A model generated the notes under the pieces. The model was not told where the DNA came from, ran no database searches, and worked only from the letters and a program-made list of their open reading frames with translations. 64,000 bases of DNA from Planctomycetota bacterium. GTDB taxonomy: Bacteria; Planctomycetota; UBA11346. This document shows, one piece after another, positions 1 through 8,981 of the stretch. Location: NCBI GenBank assembly GCA_013816485.1, contig JACDEI010000007.1, forward strand, positions 61,278-125,277, written 5' to 3'. The position numbers and the translations under genes are program-made. Each line of letters begins with the position of its first letter. The stretch's first letter is position 1.

Positions 1-573
1 ATCGCACACATTGAACATCAGGATCGAATGGAAGGCTCCGGCAGCGGTGATGAGACCGAAAATCCTCGGGGTCGCTTTTGCTGGACCACCGAAACGTCCC
101 AGGATGACATTGGTTTCCGGCCAGACGGCTGCCGGCGAGAATCCTGTGGCATCGGTCGGCAAGGCCTGGGCGAAATTCCGTTTGACGGTCCGGTTGACCG
201 CCGGGTTGTTGTCGATCGTGCCGACATGGAACGCGCTCATCACGCCGGTGTAAGTCCCGCGTATGATCAGGCAGCCGCTCATGTAGCCGGTCAGGATGTC
301 CTGACCTCCGGTCGGCAGACGGGCGATGCCACCCGGCGCATAATCGAGCCAATCATGCGCAATGTTCGCGCCTTTGGCGATGCCCAAGACACTGGTGACG
401 TTGACCGTCAGCAGCATCGGGTCCACCGCGGCGCGATTGCCATCCAACCCATCATAGGTCAGTGGCGTGGCGGCTTTGCTGCTGTTGATGATCGGGCCCG
501 TCTGAGGACATCCCGTATCGTTCGGCTTGTTCCACAGGTAGCGCACTCCGGCTCTGAAGTAGCGTTCGATCAT
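1..573 (-). CDS. Hypothetical protein, 3' part cut by the window edge
   Basis: The reading frame begins MIERYFRAGVRYLWNK and stays open to the left edge, giving at least 191 residues. An AAGGATG purine-rich stretch lies just before the ATG and supports the start. No signal peptide or membrane segment is visible. The protein is Gly/Asn/Thr-rich, and residues about 96-117 contain a Cys followed about 17 residues later by a His (GCLIIRG...SAFHVGT). That spacing loosely recalls the Cys/His arrangement of CNF-like deamidases or papain-like effectors, but the comparison is weak. I do not recognise a family. Its C-terminus lies outside the window. Confidence 0.6.
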   Translation of the reverse strand, partial: MIERYFRAGVRYLWNKPNDTGCPQTGPIINSSKAATPLTYDGLDGNRAAVDPMLLTVNVTSVLGIAKGANIAHDWLDYAPGGIARLPTGGQDILTGYMSGCLIIRGTYTGVMSAFHVGTIDNNPAVNRTVKRNFAQALPTDATGFSPAAVWPETNVILGRFGGPAKATPRIFGLITAAGAFHSILMFNVCD

Positions 574-917
574 GATTCATCCTTGGTCATGTGGGCGTGA
601 AAATGCGGGCGTGAAAATGCGGGCGTTGAAACCGCACCCTGCAACTCGACGGCATAGCTACCAAACCGTGCGCCCGAGGCAAGGCGACAAGATGCACTCT
701 GCGTAGGTATCAGCCAAGCACAGGCGCCAACCATAGCCGTTCGCGTCCCTACTTCGCTGGCGCTGGAGCATGAAAGCGGCTCATTCGGTCACCCATCACC
801 GAGCCGCCAAGCAGCAGGTGACGTGAAGACGGGGTTGGTGTCCTTAACCGGAAACCTGCACGTCGAACACCGCTATGCCCAAAATATCCCCACGGAACAC
901 CGCAGAGCCCGTTCATC
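574..917. other. Intergenic region with a short tandem repeat and a relic of a thioredoxin 3' end
   Basis: No convincing gene is present. Near 590-636 a 14-base unit (GGGCGTGAAAATGC) is repeated about twice. On the minus strand, about 749-790 encodes a DRMSRFHAPAPAK-stop ending that closely mimics the DRMNRFYSPAPAK-stop ending of the tandem thioredoxin gene about 750 bp to the right. It looks like the remnant of a duplicated gene end. Confidence 0.5.
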
Positions 918-1448
918 CTATTTGCAGCCGCTACTGAATTGGAGCGTCCTATCCGGCATCTCGTGATTGAAGGAACGGCCGGAGACCAGATTGGAAAAGA
1001 TCCGACGCCAATCGTCATAGGCCCGGTACTGCGTCCCACCGCCGAAGAAGGTGATGGTCTCGCTGGTTCCATCTGACCATTGTCGCATCAGTTCTACTCG
1101 ATTGCCATCCATCCCATTCGGTTCGTTGGAGAACTGATGGCTCTGAATCAGGGCGAGCAGATCTCGGTAATCTGCCTCAACCGGCTCGCAGGACCCCGAC
1201 ACACGTGCACTACTGGCATCCGTTTCGCTAGGCAGAAACGCGAGTGAAAAGCGCACCGTTCCCTCCGCTGCCGCCATCTCCAGCAGGCCCTTTGATCCCT
1301 GTTTCATCAAACTTTCTTTGATGCTGACCTCGGTCAATCGAGGCGGTGACGCGCGCGCGCAACTGGTCACCAGCCCAAGCACGATCAGCGCTGACAGGCA
1401 AATGATGGGCGTCTGCACAAACACACGCAGCCGTTTGATCATCGGCAT
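918..1448 (-). CDS. Hypothetical lipoprotein
   Basis: This encodes about 176 residues if translation starts at MPMIKRL; an upstream in-frame start at 1481 is possible but has no clear ribosome site. The N-terminus is a lipoprotein signal: basic residues, a hydrophobic stretch and an L-V-T-S-C lipobox, so the mature protein should be membrane-anchored outside the cytoplasm. The rest is soluble, with one further Cys pair that could form a disulfide (GSCEP and the C-terminal SSGCK). No family is recognised. It ends upstream of a vestigial thioredoxin tail and lies 45 bp downstream of the tandem thioredoxin gene on the same strand, so it may be cotranscribed with it. Confidence 0.75.
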   Translation of the reverse strand: MPMIKRLRVFVQTPIICLSALIVLGLVTSCARASPPRLTEVSIKESLMKQGSKGLLEMAAAEGTVRFSLAFLPSETDASSARVSGSCEPVEADYRDLLALIQSHQFSNEPNGMDGNRVELMRQWSDGTSETITFFGGGTQYRAYDDWRRIFSNLVSGRSFNHEMPDRTLQFSSGCK

Positions 1449-1493
1449 GGCTGCCTGCTTGCCGGGCAGTCGATACGTCATTCGCCGCGCGCT

Positions 1494-2690
1494 CTACTTC
1501 GCCGGCGCTGGCGAATAGAAACGATTCATGCGGTCAAGGATCGCGTTCACAGTTTCCGCGCGCTCGATGACCCCGTTGTGGCGCCACACGATCTCGCCAC
1601 CCGGAGCGACCAGGATGGTGTGGGGAATCGGACCGGGCATGTCTTTGTCCAAGGCGGCGGCGAGGTCGTCGGTGGATCCGGTGAAGAGGTAGCTGTTGGT
1701 CGTGCGGCCTTCCTTCGCGATCGTGCCCGCGACCTTCTTGCTCATCCCGGCGGCTTGTTTGAAGAGAAAGGCCTCGGCCTTGGCGAGATCCTCGGCGGCG
1801 TCGAGCGAAATGGTCACCAGCTCGAAATCGCGCATGTCGAATTGGCGCGAGATGCCGACGAGATCGGGGAACTCCTTGACGCAGGGCGCACACCAGGTGG
1901 CCCAGACATTGATCAGACGGTACTTGTTCGTCGCGTTGGCGCGCAGCTTGATGATCCCGGGCGCATCTATGGTCTCGATCTTCACCGGCGTGGCGGCCCA
2001 GGTCTCGTGTTTGGCGTCGTGTCCGACCTTCTTCTCGCGCCACTTGGTCGAGCAGCCGTGCGGCTTGGTCAACTCGACCGGCACCGGCTTGCCGGCCAGC
2101 ATGGCATCGACGGCGTTTTGCGCGTCCTTCGACTTCACCGTGCTGTCGTCATAGAAACGCGAATCATCGAAGCGACCGGCGTATCGCAGCTTCAGCTCCT
2201 GGTCGAAGATGAAGACATGTGGCGTGGCCAGACAGCCATACGCGCGGGCGATGAGCTGCTGGTCACCGTCGTAGAGGTAGTCGAAGGTCCATTTGTTCTT
2301 CTCGGCGTAGGGTTTCATCTCCTCGAAGGAATCGCCGAACTCGCCGTAGCCCAGCTCATCCTTGCTCAGGCCATCGGGATGATTGGGGTTGATGGCGACG
2401 AGTTTCACGCCCTTGGGTTGATACTCGTCCCAGAAACGCTGGAGCCGTTTCTCGATACTGTGCGAGGTCGGGCAGTGATTGGACGTGAAGAGCACCACCA
2501 ACACCTTGCCACCGGTGTAGTCGGCGAGTTTGTGGTTCTTCCCATCGATCCCCGGCAGATCGAACTCCGGCGCGGCATCCCCGATCTTGAGCGCGCGGAT
2601 GTCCGGCGGGTTGCCGTTGACGAGCCCGTCGGCAGCCCCAGCGCAGAGCGAAACACCGAGGACCAGGAACAGAGCGAGTAGGTGGCGCAT
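1494..2690 (-). CDS. Exported protein with two thioredoxin-fold domains
   Basis: The 398-residue protein has a signal peptide (residues 1-19) and two redoxin domains. Domain 1 (about 35-200) is of the AhpC/TSA/redoxin type seen in PVC bacteria; its motif NHCPTS keeps only one cysteine (C73), so it is probably not a disulfide oxidoreductase, but it has the cis-Pro loop ATPHVF near 155 and the HGCSTKW ending typical of this family. Domain 2 (about 240-395) has a canonical WCAPC motif (C267, C270), as in TlpA/ResA-type thioredoxins. An AAGGAG site precedes the ATG. It probably acts in the periplasm in thiol redox or cytochrome maturation, but the substrate is unknown. A DUF1080 gene lies upstream on the same strand. 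Confidence 0.88.
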   Translation of the reverse strand: MRHLLALFLVLGVSLCAGAADGLVNGNPPDIRALKIGDAAPEFDLPGIDGKNHKLADYTGGKVLVVLFTSNHCPTSHSIEKRLQRFWDEYQPKGVKLVAINPNHPDGLSKDELGYGEFGDSFEEMKPYAEKNKWTFDYLYDGDQQLIARAYGCLATPHVFIFDQELKLRYAGRFDDSRFYDDSTVKSKDAQNAVDAMLAGKPVPVELTKPHGCSTKWREKKVGHDAKHETWAATPVKIETIDAPGIIKLRANATNKYRLINVWATWCAPCVKEFPDLVGISRQFDMRDFELVTISLDAAEDLAKAEAFLFKQAAGMSKKVAGTIAKEGRTTNSYLFTGSTDDLAAALDKDMPGPIPHTILVAPGGEIVWRHNGVIERAETVNAILDRMNRFYSPAPAK

Positions 2691-2762
2691 AGGCGGGAAA
2701 TCTCCTTGGGCAGATGGCGCTTCAACTGGAAATCAGGCGGCCGATCGGGGAGCGGAATGGAC

Positions 2763-2789
2763 GGCGACCGGCGACCGGCGACCGGCGAG
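2763..2789. repeat. Heptamer tandem repeat (CGACCGG)
   Basis: About four copies of the unit CGACCGG lie between the tandem thioredoxin gene and the upstream DUF1080 gene. It belongs to the window-wide class of seven-base arrays. Confidence 0.8.
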
Positions 2790-2795
2790 CTTCCG

Positions 2796-3587
2796 CTACT
2801 GCTCCAACGACAGCAGTTCGATCTTGCGGAACCACACTGGCTGACCTTCCGCTTGCAGCGCGATGTGGCCGAAACCGAGCAGACGATTGCCGCCGGCGTC
2901 GACGAGATCGCTGGCGGGAGAGATCTTGCAGGTGGGATCCAGGCGTGGGCGCTGGTAGCGCAGCACTTCGACACCATTGATGCGATGGATGATCTCGTCG
3001 TTGCCGCGCACCTCCGCCTCGGCGCGCACCCATTCGTCGGCGGGAAAGGTCGGCGCGCTGGAGGTGACGATGTGCTGGGTGATCAGCTTGCCACCCATGT
3101 CCACATGCGTCCCAGGCGTGCAGAGATTCCCCGTCGCACGCGGACCCTTGCCCTCACCCGCCAGGAATTGCAGTTCCAGGCTGGAGGGGAATCCCTGATC
3201 AAAACGCATACTTTGCGGTGACTGCGCATGCAGCATCACGCCGCTGTTGAGGTTCACGTAGTGCGGCGCATCGGCCATCATCGTGCCGGTGAAGCGGTAC
3301 TCCAGACGCAGGATGTAATGCGAGTAGGCAAGGTTGGTGAAGAGATGGCCGAAGTGCTTGTCGAACTTCCCGTAGCCATCGTAGCTGACCTTGATGATGC
3401 CGTCCTCGACCCGAAAGGTGTCCGCAAAGTTCTCACCCAGCGGCCGATTGGCGATCTTGATGGTCCAGCCGCTCAGGTCCTTGCCATTGAAGAGCGGAAC
3501 CCATTTCTGTTCGTCGGCGGCCGAGGCAGCGACAAACGTCAGGACGCTCATCATGAGAGCGAAAAACCAGCGGGGTGCGGTGAGCAT
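2796..3587 (-). CDS. DUF1080 (3-keto-disaccharide hydrolase-like) secreted protein
   Basis: The protein is about 263 residues from MLTAPRW; an in-frame ATG seven codons upstream (3608) is also possible, and neither has a strong ribosome site. A signal peptide (FFALMMSVLTFVAASAAD) is followed by the DUF1080 core, which opens with the hallmark WVPLFNGKDLSGWTI and contains DTFRVEDGIIKV, SGVMLHAQ and a terminal FGHIALQAEG...WFRKIELLSL. The fold is a concanavalin-like jelly roll. Families of this type bind or cleave polysaccharide derivatives and are greatly expanded in Planctomycetota and Verrucomicrobiota. It sits between an exported hydrolase and an exported thioredoxin on one strand, suggesting a secreted-protein cluster. 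Confidence 0.88.
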   Translation of the reverse strand: MLTAPRWFFALMMSVLTFVAASAADEQKWVPLFNGKDLSGWTIKIANRPLGENFADTFRVEDGIIKVSYDGYGKFDKHFGHLFTNLAYSHYILRLEYRFTGTMMADAPHYVNLNSGVMLHAQSPQSMRFDQGFPSSLELQFLAGEGKGPRATGNLCTPGTHVDMGGKLITQHIVTSSAPTFPADEWVRAEAEVRGNDEIIHRINGVEVLRYQRPRLDPTCKISPASDLVDAGGNRLLGFGHIALQAEGQPVWFRKIELLSLEQ

Positions 3588-3647
3588 ACCAAACCATGGC
3601 TCATCCATGGTCGCACGCCAATCAGAAGATGCGGCGATGGCGAACGG

Positions 3648-3670
3648 CGAACGGCGAACGGCGAACGACG
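3648..3670. repeat. Heptamer tandem repeat (CGAACGG)
   Basis: About three and a half copies of CGAACGG lie between the DUF1080 gene and the alpha/beta hydrolase gene. It has the same unit length as the other arrays in the window. Confidence 0.8.
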
Positions 3671-3756
3671 CCGCTGGTAGCTAGCGGCCGATGGCCGTTT
3701 GCCCCACTACTCGCTCGCCGATCGGACTTCGCCTCTTGGCTAGAAGCTCAAGGAGT

Positions 3757-4986
3757 CTAGCGCACCTGTTTGCGCAGGTCTTCCAAGGCCAACTCTGCTT
3801 GCTTGGCGGCTCTGGTCTGGGGATATTTCTTCACCAGTTGTTCCATGCTTTCGATGAGCGGCTTCAATTTCGATGGCACGCCCTTGTTTTTGACGGCTGC
3901 CGCCTGCATCTGGGCGAGATAACCCGCGGCGGTCACCTCGGATTTGACTGCTGGATCTTTGCGCAGGATCGTCATCTGCGTGGATAACTTCTTCTTCCTG
4001 CTGGCGTCCACCAGCATGGTCCGTTGGTGATTGGCCAAGGACTCCAATTGCGCGTGGCTTTCCACCGCATCGGTGATCGCATTCGCACCAGCCAGATTCA
4101 GATCAAACCAGTTGGTCACCAACTGGCGATAGTCCGCCGGGCGGGCCTGCTCCAATCCAGGAACCTGGAACAACAGTTCCGCTGCTGCCACGCCGCTCGT
4201 GGGATCCTGTTGCGATAGCGCCGCGATACGATTTCCCACACGATCCCAGGCGACCTTACGTTCCTCGGCGCTCAGACGCGGATGCGTCACGCTGGCCAAC
4301 TCGATGAGGACGGCCACCGCCTGTTGTTGCAGATCCAGCGCCGGATCGGTGTGGGCGACACCCGCGATCTCTTGGAAACGGGTGACGTATCCCAAATCCG
4401 TCAGTCGTCGCTCAACCCCGGTCATGGTGTTCGCACTGAAGGCCGGATCCTGCTCACCCCACAAAAAATAGATCGGCACGTGTTTGGGCACGGAGTCGAA
4501 CTCGAAACCCGCCAGATGGTGGCCCATCACCAATGCACCGGCATGCGCATCGCCCATGGTCTGGGCCATGAAGATGGCACACCACCCACCACCACTGAAG
4601 CCACCGCTGTAGCGCAGGAAGGGATGGGCTTCGACCAGCGGTTCGATCGCCGTGCTGACCGCTTTCTGCATGCGGGCGATGATGGCGGAATTGACCCCGT
4701 TGCGCGAATCATTGACCCCGACCACCAGCATGGCGTTGGTATCAGCCCAGGCCTTCCAGCGTCCGACATCGGGATTGCCGCCAGGACTGAACAGAAACAG
4801 CACCGGCAGGGCATTTCCCTCCGCTCCCTCCGCACGTACCGGAACCACGATGTCGAAGGTCCAGCCTTCGCCGTAGGGCAAGCGCTTATGATGACCGGGC
4901 CGTAGCAATTCACCCGCCGGCAGGCCAACAACGACGGAAAACAGCAGGAGAAATGAACACCAGCAGGCAGGAGCGAGCAGTTTCAT
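3757..4986 (-). CDS. Secreted alpha/beta hydrolase (PHB depolymerase/esterase-like)
   Basis: The 409-residue protein starts at MKLLAPACW, chosen because the hydrophobic signal peptide follows at once; a start 14 codons upstream would add a charged tail before it. The nucleophile elbow GFSGGG places the catalytic Ser near residue 131. A likely acid follows in FLWGEQDPAF and the His in GVAHTDP, completing a serine-hydrolase triad. The layout (FLFSPGGN oxyanion region, SGGFSGGGWCA) matches esterase/LpqC-like and poly(3-hydroxybutyrate) depolymerase families. The C-terminal 150 residues are helical and charged, resembling a TPR-like tail. The substrate is not inferable. Confidence 0.82.
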   Translation of the reverse strand: MKLLAPACWCSFLLLFSVVVGLPAGELLRPGHHKRLPYGEGWTFDIVVPVRAEGAEGNALPVLFLFSPGGNPDVGRWKAWADTNAMLVVGVNDSRNGVNSAIIARMQKAVSTAIEPLVEAHPFLRYSGGFSGGGWCAIFMAQTMGDAHAGALVMGHHLAGFEFDSVPKHVPIYFLWGEQDPAFSANTMTGVERRLTDLGYVTRFQEIAGVAHTDPALDLQQQAVAVLIELASVTHPRLSAEERKVAWDRVGNRIAALSQQDPTSGVAAAELLFQVPGLEQARPADYRQLVTNWFDLNLAGANAITDAVESHAQLESLANHQRTMLVDASRKKKLSTQMTILRKDPAVKSEVTAAGYLAQMQAAAVKNKGVPSKLKPLIESMEQLVKKYPQTRAAKQAELALEDLRKQVR

Positions 4987-5157
4987 GGCGGGCAGGCTAG
5001 CCTGCTCTCGGCTATTCCCAATGCCCAACCGTGGGATTGTAGTGGATGAATAGCTGGCCGCTGGCGAACGGCGAACCGCGAACCGCGATGGGCCGAAGGT
5101 TCACGACCGCCTGTGCGTGCCGTTTATGACTCCACCTGAGTCAGCACGGCGAACGAT

Positions 5158-5391
5158 TCACTCGCTGGCGTCAGACTCCGGGTCTTCTGCCACCACGTCA
5201 TTCGCTGCTTTGGATAACTTCCTGGAACGACGACGCTGGGACCGTTCAGTGATCTTGAGGTAGACCAGCAACTTCTCCATCGTCTCCCCACCAATGCCCT
5301 TGAGTGCGCTGCTCGGATTGTTGAAATCAATGATCAGCGCATCTGCCAGTTCAATGGCGGCGAGCGCACGTACTTTCTCGTCAGTCTTCAT
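5158..5391 (-). CDS. Small hypothetical protein with helix-hairpin-helix-like character
   Basis: A 77-residue protein starts at MKTDEKVRALAAIELADA; the longer upstream extension is a low-complexity artefact of repeat DNA. Residues about 20-45 (FNNPSSALKGIGGETMEKLLVYL) contain an LKGIGGET stretch reminiscent of helix-hairpin-helix DNA-binding loops. A basic run (SQRRRSRKLSK) follows and then an acidic tail. It could be a small nucleic-acid-binding protein, but that is inference from composition. No neighbour points to a role. Confidence 0.55.
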   Translation of the reverse strand: MKTDEKVRALAAIELADALIIDFNNPSSALKGIGGETMEKLLVYLKITERSQRRRSRKLSKAANDVVAEDPESDASE

Positions 5392-5754
5392 GGCCCGATC
5401 ATGAGGCCGGATCGGTTTGAAGAAATATGCAAAATGTGAGCAGCAACTTCCCCTGACCGTCAGCACCCACGAACGGCGAACGGCGAAAACTGGCCCCACG
5501 CTTTCCCTCCCTCCTCCCGCACAAACCCGCCAAATCTCCCTGCCTAGAGCTCCCCTCTGTAGCGACAGTCAGAGCCCCTACCTCGCTCACGTCCCTCATT
5601 ACACCGCCTCTCCCCCTCATCCTGATGTGCCTGGAATCCGCCATGCCCTTTCACAACGCCCTGACTTGCACCTTCACCCTCCACCTGCTGCGCTTCGCGC
5701 TGGTGACTGGCGAACCGCGAATCGCGAACGGCTTTGTGGGCAGTCTGCATTCCC
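5392..5754. other. Intergenic stretch without a recognisable gene
   Basis: The stretch is pyrimidine-rich on the plus strand, with short degenerate CGAACGG-type repeats near 5470 and 5708. Overlapping frames on both strands are low-complexity and lack ribosome sites. I see no gene, RNA or terminator. Confidence 0.5.
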
Positions 5755-6498
5755 TCAACTGATCAACAGCAACCGCGGGGGATCGCCGGGCCTGGTCGGC
5801 GGAGCGCGATGAATGCTCGGCGGAACCGGGCAACCTGGATACGCGGTGGCAATACGCCACAGACTGCCGACGCCGAAGGAGTAGGGACGTGCGTGCGGAC
5901 GTGCAGCGTAGTGCAGGTCATAGGCGTTTTCGCTCAGAAAGTCCTGAAACCCGGCGTCATCGAATCCGCCGTACGCAGCCAGAAGGGCTGCGCGGATGGC
6001 TGGCAGGTCGACCAGGCGCTGGGCATCGTCGTTCGCCAGTCCCTCGCTTGCCTGACCGTGGTAGGTGCACAACCACGTAGCGGTTTCGCAGGGAGCGCTA
6101 TCGACGTGGAATGAGAAGACATCCGTGGCGATCGGCCCTGCGCGGTCGTCACGTGGATATGCATAAACGCAATTAAGCACCGGTGCGAGGTCGCGCTCGC
6201 TCAGCAGGTGAAAATCCGCGAGCATGCATTCACGGGCGTTGTTCCCTGCCGCGCTCAGTGGCAGCGCGCGCAGCTTGGCGGGATCGAGGGTGATCATCGC
6301 CTGCTCATGACTGTTGCCCAAACACGCGACGATCTCAGCGAAGTCACCGGGCAGCGTTCGCTCCCAGCACAGGGCATTGATGTTTCCGGCGAACGGCGTC
6401 TCGGCCAGTTCCTGAAAACTATGGACGAATCCGACGCGAAACAGATCTGTCGCAGCGGAGGACGATGTACGCGGTAAATTTTCTGACGGCAGCACCAT
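5755..6498 (-). CDS. DUF1826 family protein
   Basis: The 247-residue protein starts at MVLPSENLPRT; a GTG three codons upstream is also open. The second half carries the features I associate with DUF1826: VFSFHVDSAPCETATWLCTYHG (an HxD followed by LCTYHG), and a C-terminal SIHRAPP...PRLLLIS. In other bacteria DUF1826 genes are often found in zinc-limitation (Zur) regulons near metal-handling genes. No such neighbour or Zur-like operator was seen here, so a zinc role is only family knowledge. It is a cytoplasmic protein with no signal peptide. Confidence 0.72.
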   Translation of the reverse strand: MVLPSENLPRTSSSAATDLFRVGFVHSFQELAETPFAGNINALCWERTLPGDFAEIVACLGNSHEQAMITLDPAKLRALPLSAAGNNARECMLADFHLLSERDLAPVLNCVYAYPRDDRAGPIATDVFSFHVDSAPCETATWLCTYHGQASEGLANDDAQRLVDLPAIRAALLAAYGGFDDAGFQDFLSENAYDLHYAARPHARPYSFGVGSLWRIATAYPGCPVPPSIHRAPPTRPGDPPRLLLIS

Positions 6499-7031
6499 GC
6501 AATTCACCGACGTTGGCGGCGAAGCAGCGGCTGGTCAAGATGAACACATTTCGCGCGGGACGGCGACCGGCGGACTAACAAGCTGATTGGCCTATGTCCT
6601 ATATTTCGTTTACTTGAGGTGCCCAGGCGACGGCACCAGATGTCCAGGGCCCGGGAGACCGCGACGGCAAGCCGGCAGTGCACAGGCGAGTAACAGGACG
6701 AGGAGAGCCAGCGCAGGACCGGCGACGGGGATGGGAGACTTGGGACGATCGGGGATCATGGGACAGTCTCCTGGAGGTTGGCCGCGAACGGCGGACTGGC
6801 ATGGGCGGATGGCGAACACAGTCGAGCATGGCCATCCCGGCTGCCAAGCCATTCCCATTCCCGTACTGGTGCGCGCCGTGCACAATCATGCACATAAGAA
6901 CCGCCGGTCCGCTCCTCCCGCGGCCCTCCCGCCACGTGGACGTCAAAGCACAGGCGCTAGCGAGCGAAGGGCGAGCGGCGAAGGGCGAAGGACGAATGGC
7001 GAGCGGCGAATTGACAAGCCAATTTGCGCGA
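6499..7031. repeat. Intergenic region holding a partial copy of the composite repeat
   Basis: No gene is evident. From about 6931 the sequence carries the GCCACGTGGACGTC block shared with copies near 10915, 15352, 21155 and 23878. A degenerate heptamer array (CGAAGGG/CGAGCGG/CGAATGG, about 6957-7012) and the tail start CCAATTTGCG (about 7019-7028) follow. In other copies that tail continues directly into TATGTCCTTTATTGG; here the group II intron intervenes and TGTCCTTTATTG resumes at 8982. Confidence 0.65.
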
Positions 7032-8981
7032 GTCGCCGTAGAATGCAATAAACGATCTGCTTTTACCGTCGTTTGTCGACAGTAGCCACGTTGCATTTAT
7101 CGCATCCCGGCACAGATCCGTGCTGGCGGGATTACCGCACACGGCTCTTCCCTCAGGTGGTGACGCGTAGGCGTTGATTCGGGTATGGGTGGATGGTGGT
7201 TGGTCTGGGCAGCCAGGTGTTGATCAGTGTGGTCATGCGGCTCCAGAGGACGCCTGCCGTTTGGCTGCGTCGTTCTAGGGACCGCTTCCATGCTTTGCCG
7301 ATCTCGTAGCGGAACAGCCATAGCGCCCGGAGGTTTCCTGGGACGCCATGGTAGTTGTAGTAGCCTCTGGTCACCGCTTTGAGCCAGTTCCCGACTGCGG
7401 GGACTGGCTCGTGGCGGCGGGCCATCAGTTCTTTCCGTACGTCTTTCACTTTGGCCGTCAGCCGTTTACTGATGGTTTCTCGGGCGATCATGAAGCTGCC
7501 GTCACTTTCCCTGGTCGCGCAACGATGCGTGAAGCCGAGAAAGTTGAACGTCTGCGGGCGATCGTCGCCCCGGCGTTCGCGGTTCGATGCTGCGTAGCGG
7601 CCGAACTCGATGAGCCGGGTCTTGTCGGGGTGGAGTTCCAAGCCGAACTTGGCGAGGCGTTCCCGCAGGTCATGCAGGAATGCTTCCGCTTCGTTTCGGT
7701 GTTGAAATCCCACGACGAAGTCATCCGCGTAGCGGACGACGGTGACGTCGCCTTTCGCCTGATGACTGCGCCACCATTTCATCCACAGGTCGAAGACGTG
7801 ATGCAGGTAGAGGTTCGCCAGCAGAGGCGAAATCACGGCCCCCTGCGGTGTTCCTACCGTGGTCTTCGACCACTCGCCGTCCTCGGATACTCCGGCCCTC
7901 AGCCATTTACGGATCAGGCGCAGCATCCGTGGATCAGCAACGCGGTGTGCCACGAACCGCATCAACCACTCGTGATCGAGTGCGTCGAAGAAGCCGCGGA
8001 TATCCGCATCCAGAACCCAGTTCACTTTCTTGTGTTCAATGCCGACCCACAGCGCATCCAGAGCGTGGTGCTGACTGCGGCCAGGGCGAAACCCATAGCT
8101 GAAGCCAGCGAAGTCTTGCTCATAGATCGCGTTCAGGATCCACACCGTGGCCATCTGGACGATCTTGTCTTCCAGTGCCGCGATGCCCAATGGACGCAGG
8201 CGTCCGTCGGACTTCGGAATCCACGCGCGTTTCGAGGGCTGCGCGCGATAGCCGTCGCTTTGCACACGTCGGTGCAGAGCGGCGATTTTCGTGCGCACAT
8301 CCCCCTCGCCATAGGCCTGCCACGTCACGCCATCCACTCCAGGAGCTGCGCTGCGTTTGAGCGCAGCGTAGGCCTCCATCAGCAGATCCGGCGTCAAGTG
8401 GTGCATCAAACTCGTGAATCGCTGTTCCCCATTCTTTCTCGCTGCCGCACGTATTCGACTCAGACCGCTCGACGTTTCCTGCGGGTCCAGAGCCCCACTC
8501 ACGGACGGCTGAATCGAATTTCCCTTGGTCTCGGGCCTTCCCTCCCTCGCTTCGGCGGCTGCCTTCAGCGGGTTCTGCGGTACTACGCCTTCGTCCGACT
8601 TCTCCGTACCTCTGCCCACAGGATTGCGGCCAACGGCCTTCCCTGCGAGTGCCTTCAACTCATCGCTGTCAGCAAGCATCAGAGATCTCCCGGTTCCCGC
8701 GCCTGAAGTGTCCACGCATGCCAGGGTCTTGTGACTCCGCAGGGATTGCAGTCGCCATCGCGATAACGCGACTGCCAATAGTGCCTTCCCGATAGGACAA
8801 CACGGTCGGCTCCCCGTAGGTAACTTGTCGCAAGCTCAATGGCTGGCCTGCGCTTCCCCCTGTCAACGCTTCGGCATGTACCTCACGGTACACACCGCAT
8901 GACTCGGGGTCGTTGTGATTCGCTACGTCTTCAACGTGGGGCTCTTGCATCCCCTACTCCTGGCCGGTCTGCCCGGCGCAC
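7032..8981 (-). mobile_element. Group II intron, ORF-containing
   Basis: On the minus strand the element opens with GTGCGCCGGGCAGACCGG, a standard group II 5' end (GUGYG), followed by a long structured leader and the maturase ORF. After the ORF, about 7113-7146 forms a domain V-like hairpin (AGCCGUGUGCGG...CACGGAUCU), with domain VI candidates downstream. The 5' junction at 8981 is firm because a relic near 24367 has the same junction. The 3' junction is uncertain: DVI folding suggests about 7075-7082, whereas alignment to uninterrupted repeat copies suggests about 7032 (ending GGCGAC). It lies inside an intergenic repeat, not in a gene. Confidence 0.88.
7153..8679 (-). CDS. ltrA: Group II intron reverse transcriptase/maturase
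   Basis: The 508-residue intron-encoded protein starts at MLADSDELKAL, where GGAGATCTCTG provides the ribosome site; a longer upstream frame is intron leader. RT blocks are intact: PGVDGVTW, RAWIPKSDGRLRPLGI, QDFAGFSYGFRPGRS, VLDADIRGFFD, GTPQGAVISPLLANLYL, the catalytic VVRYADDFVV and FNFLGFTH. The C-terminal maturase (X) domain ends GYYNYHGVPGNLRALWLF. No H-N-H endonuclease motif follows, so the element may retrohome using nascent DNA ends, as endonuclease-minus introns do. The protein should splice and mobilise the surrounding intron. Confidence 0.96.
   Translation of the reverse strand: MLADSDELKALAGKAVGRNPVGRGTEKSDEGVVPQNPLKAAAEAREGRPETKGNSIQPSVSGALDPQETSSGLSRIRAAARKNGEQRFTSLMHHLTPDLLMEAYAALKRSAAPGVDGVTWQAYGEGDVRTKIAALHRRVQSDGYRAQPSKRAWIPKSDGRLRPLGIAALEDKIVQMATVWILNAIYEQDFAGFSYGFRPGRSQHHALDALWVGIEHKKVNWVLDADIRGFFDALDHEWLMRFVAHRVADPRMLRLIRKWLRAGVSEDGEWSKTTVGTPQGAVISPLLANLYLHHVFDLWMKWWRSHQAKGDVTVVRYADDFVVGFQHRNEAEAFLHDLRERLAKFGLELHPDKTRLIEFGRYAASNRERRGDDRPQTFNFLGFTHRCATRESDGSFMIARETISKRLTAKVKDVRKELMARRHEPVPAVGNWLKAVTRGYYNYHGVPGNLRALWLFRYEIGKAWKRSLERRSQTAGVLWSRMTTLINTWLPRPTTIHPYPNQRLRVTT

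Noticed and set aside
1578..2681. 367-codon plus-strand frame across the tandem thioredoxin gene
   Set aside because: The opposite strand has a signal peptide, WCAPC motif and good ribosome site; this frame has none.
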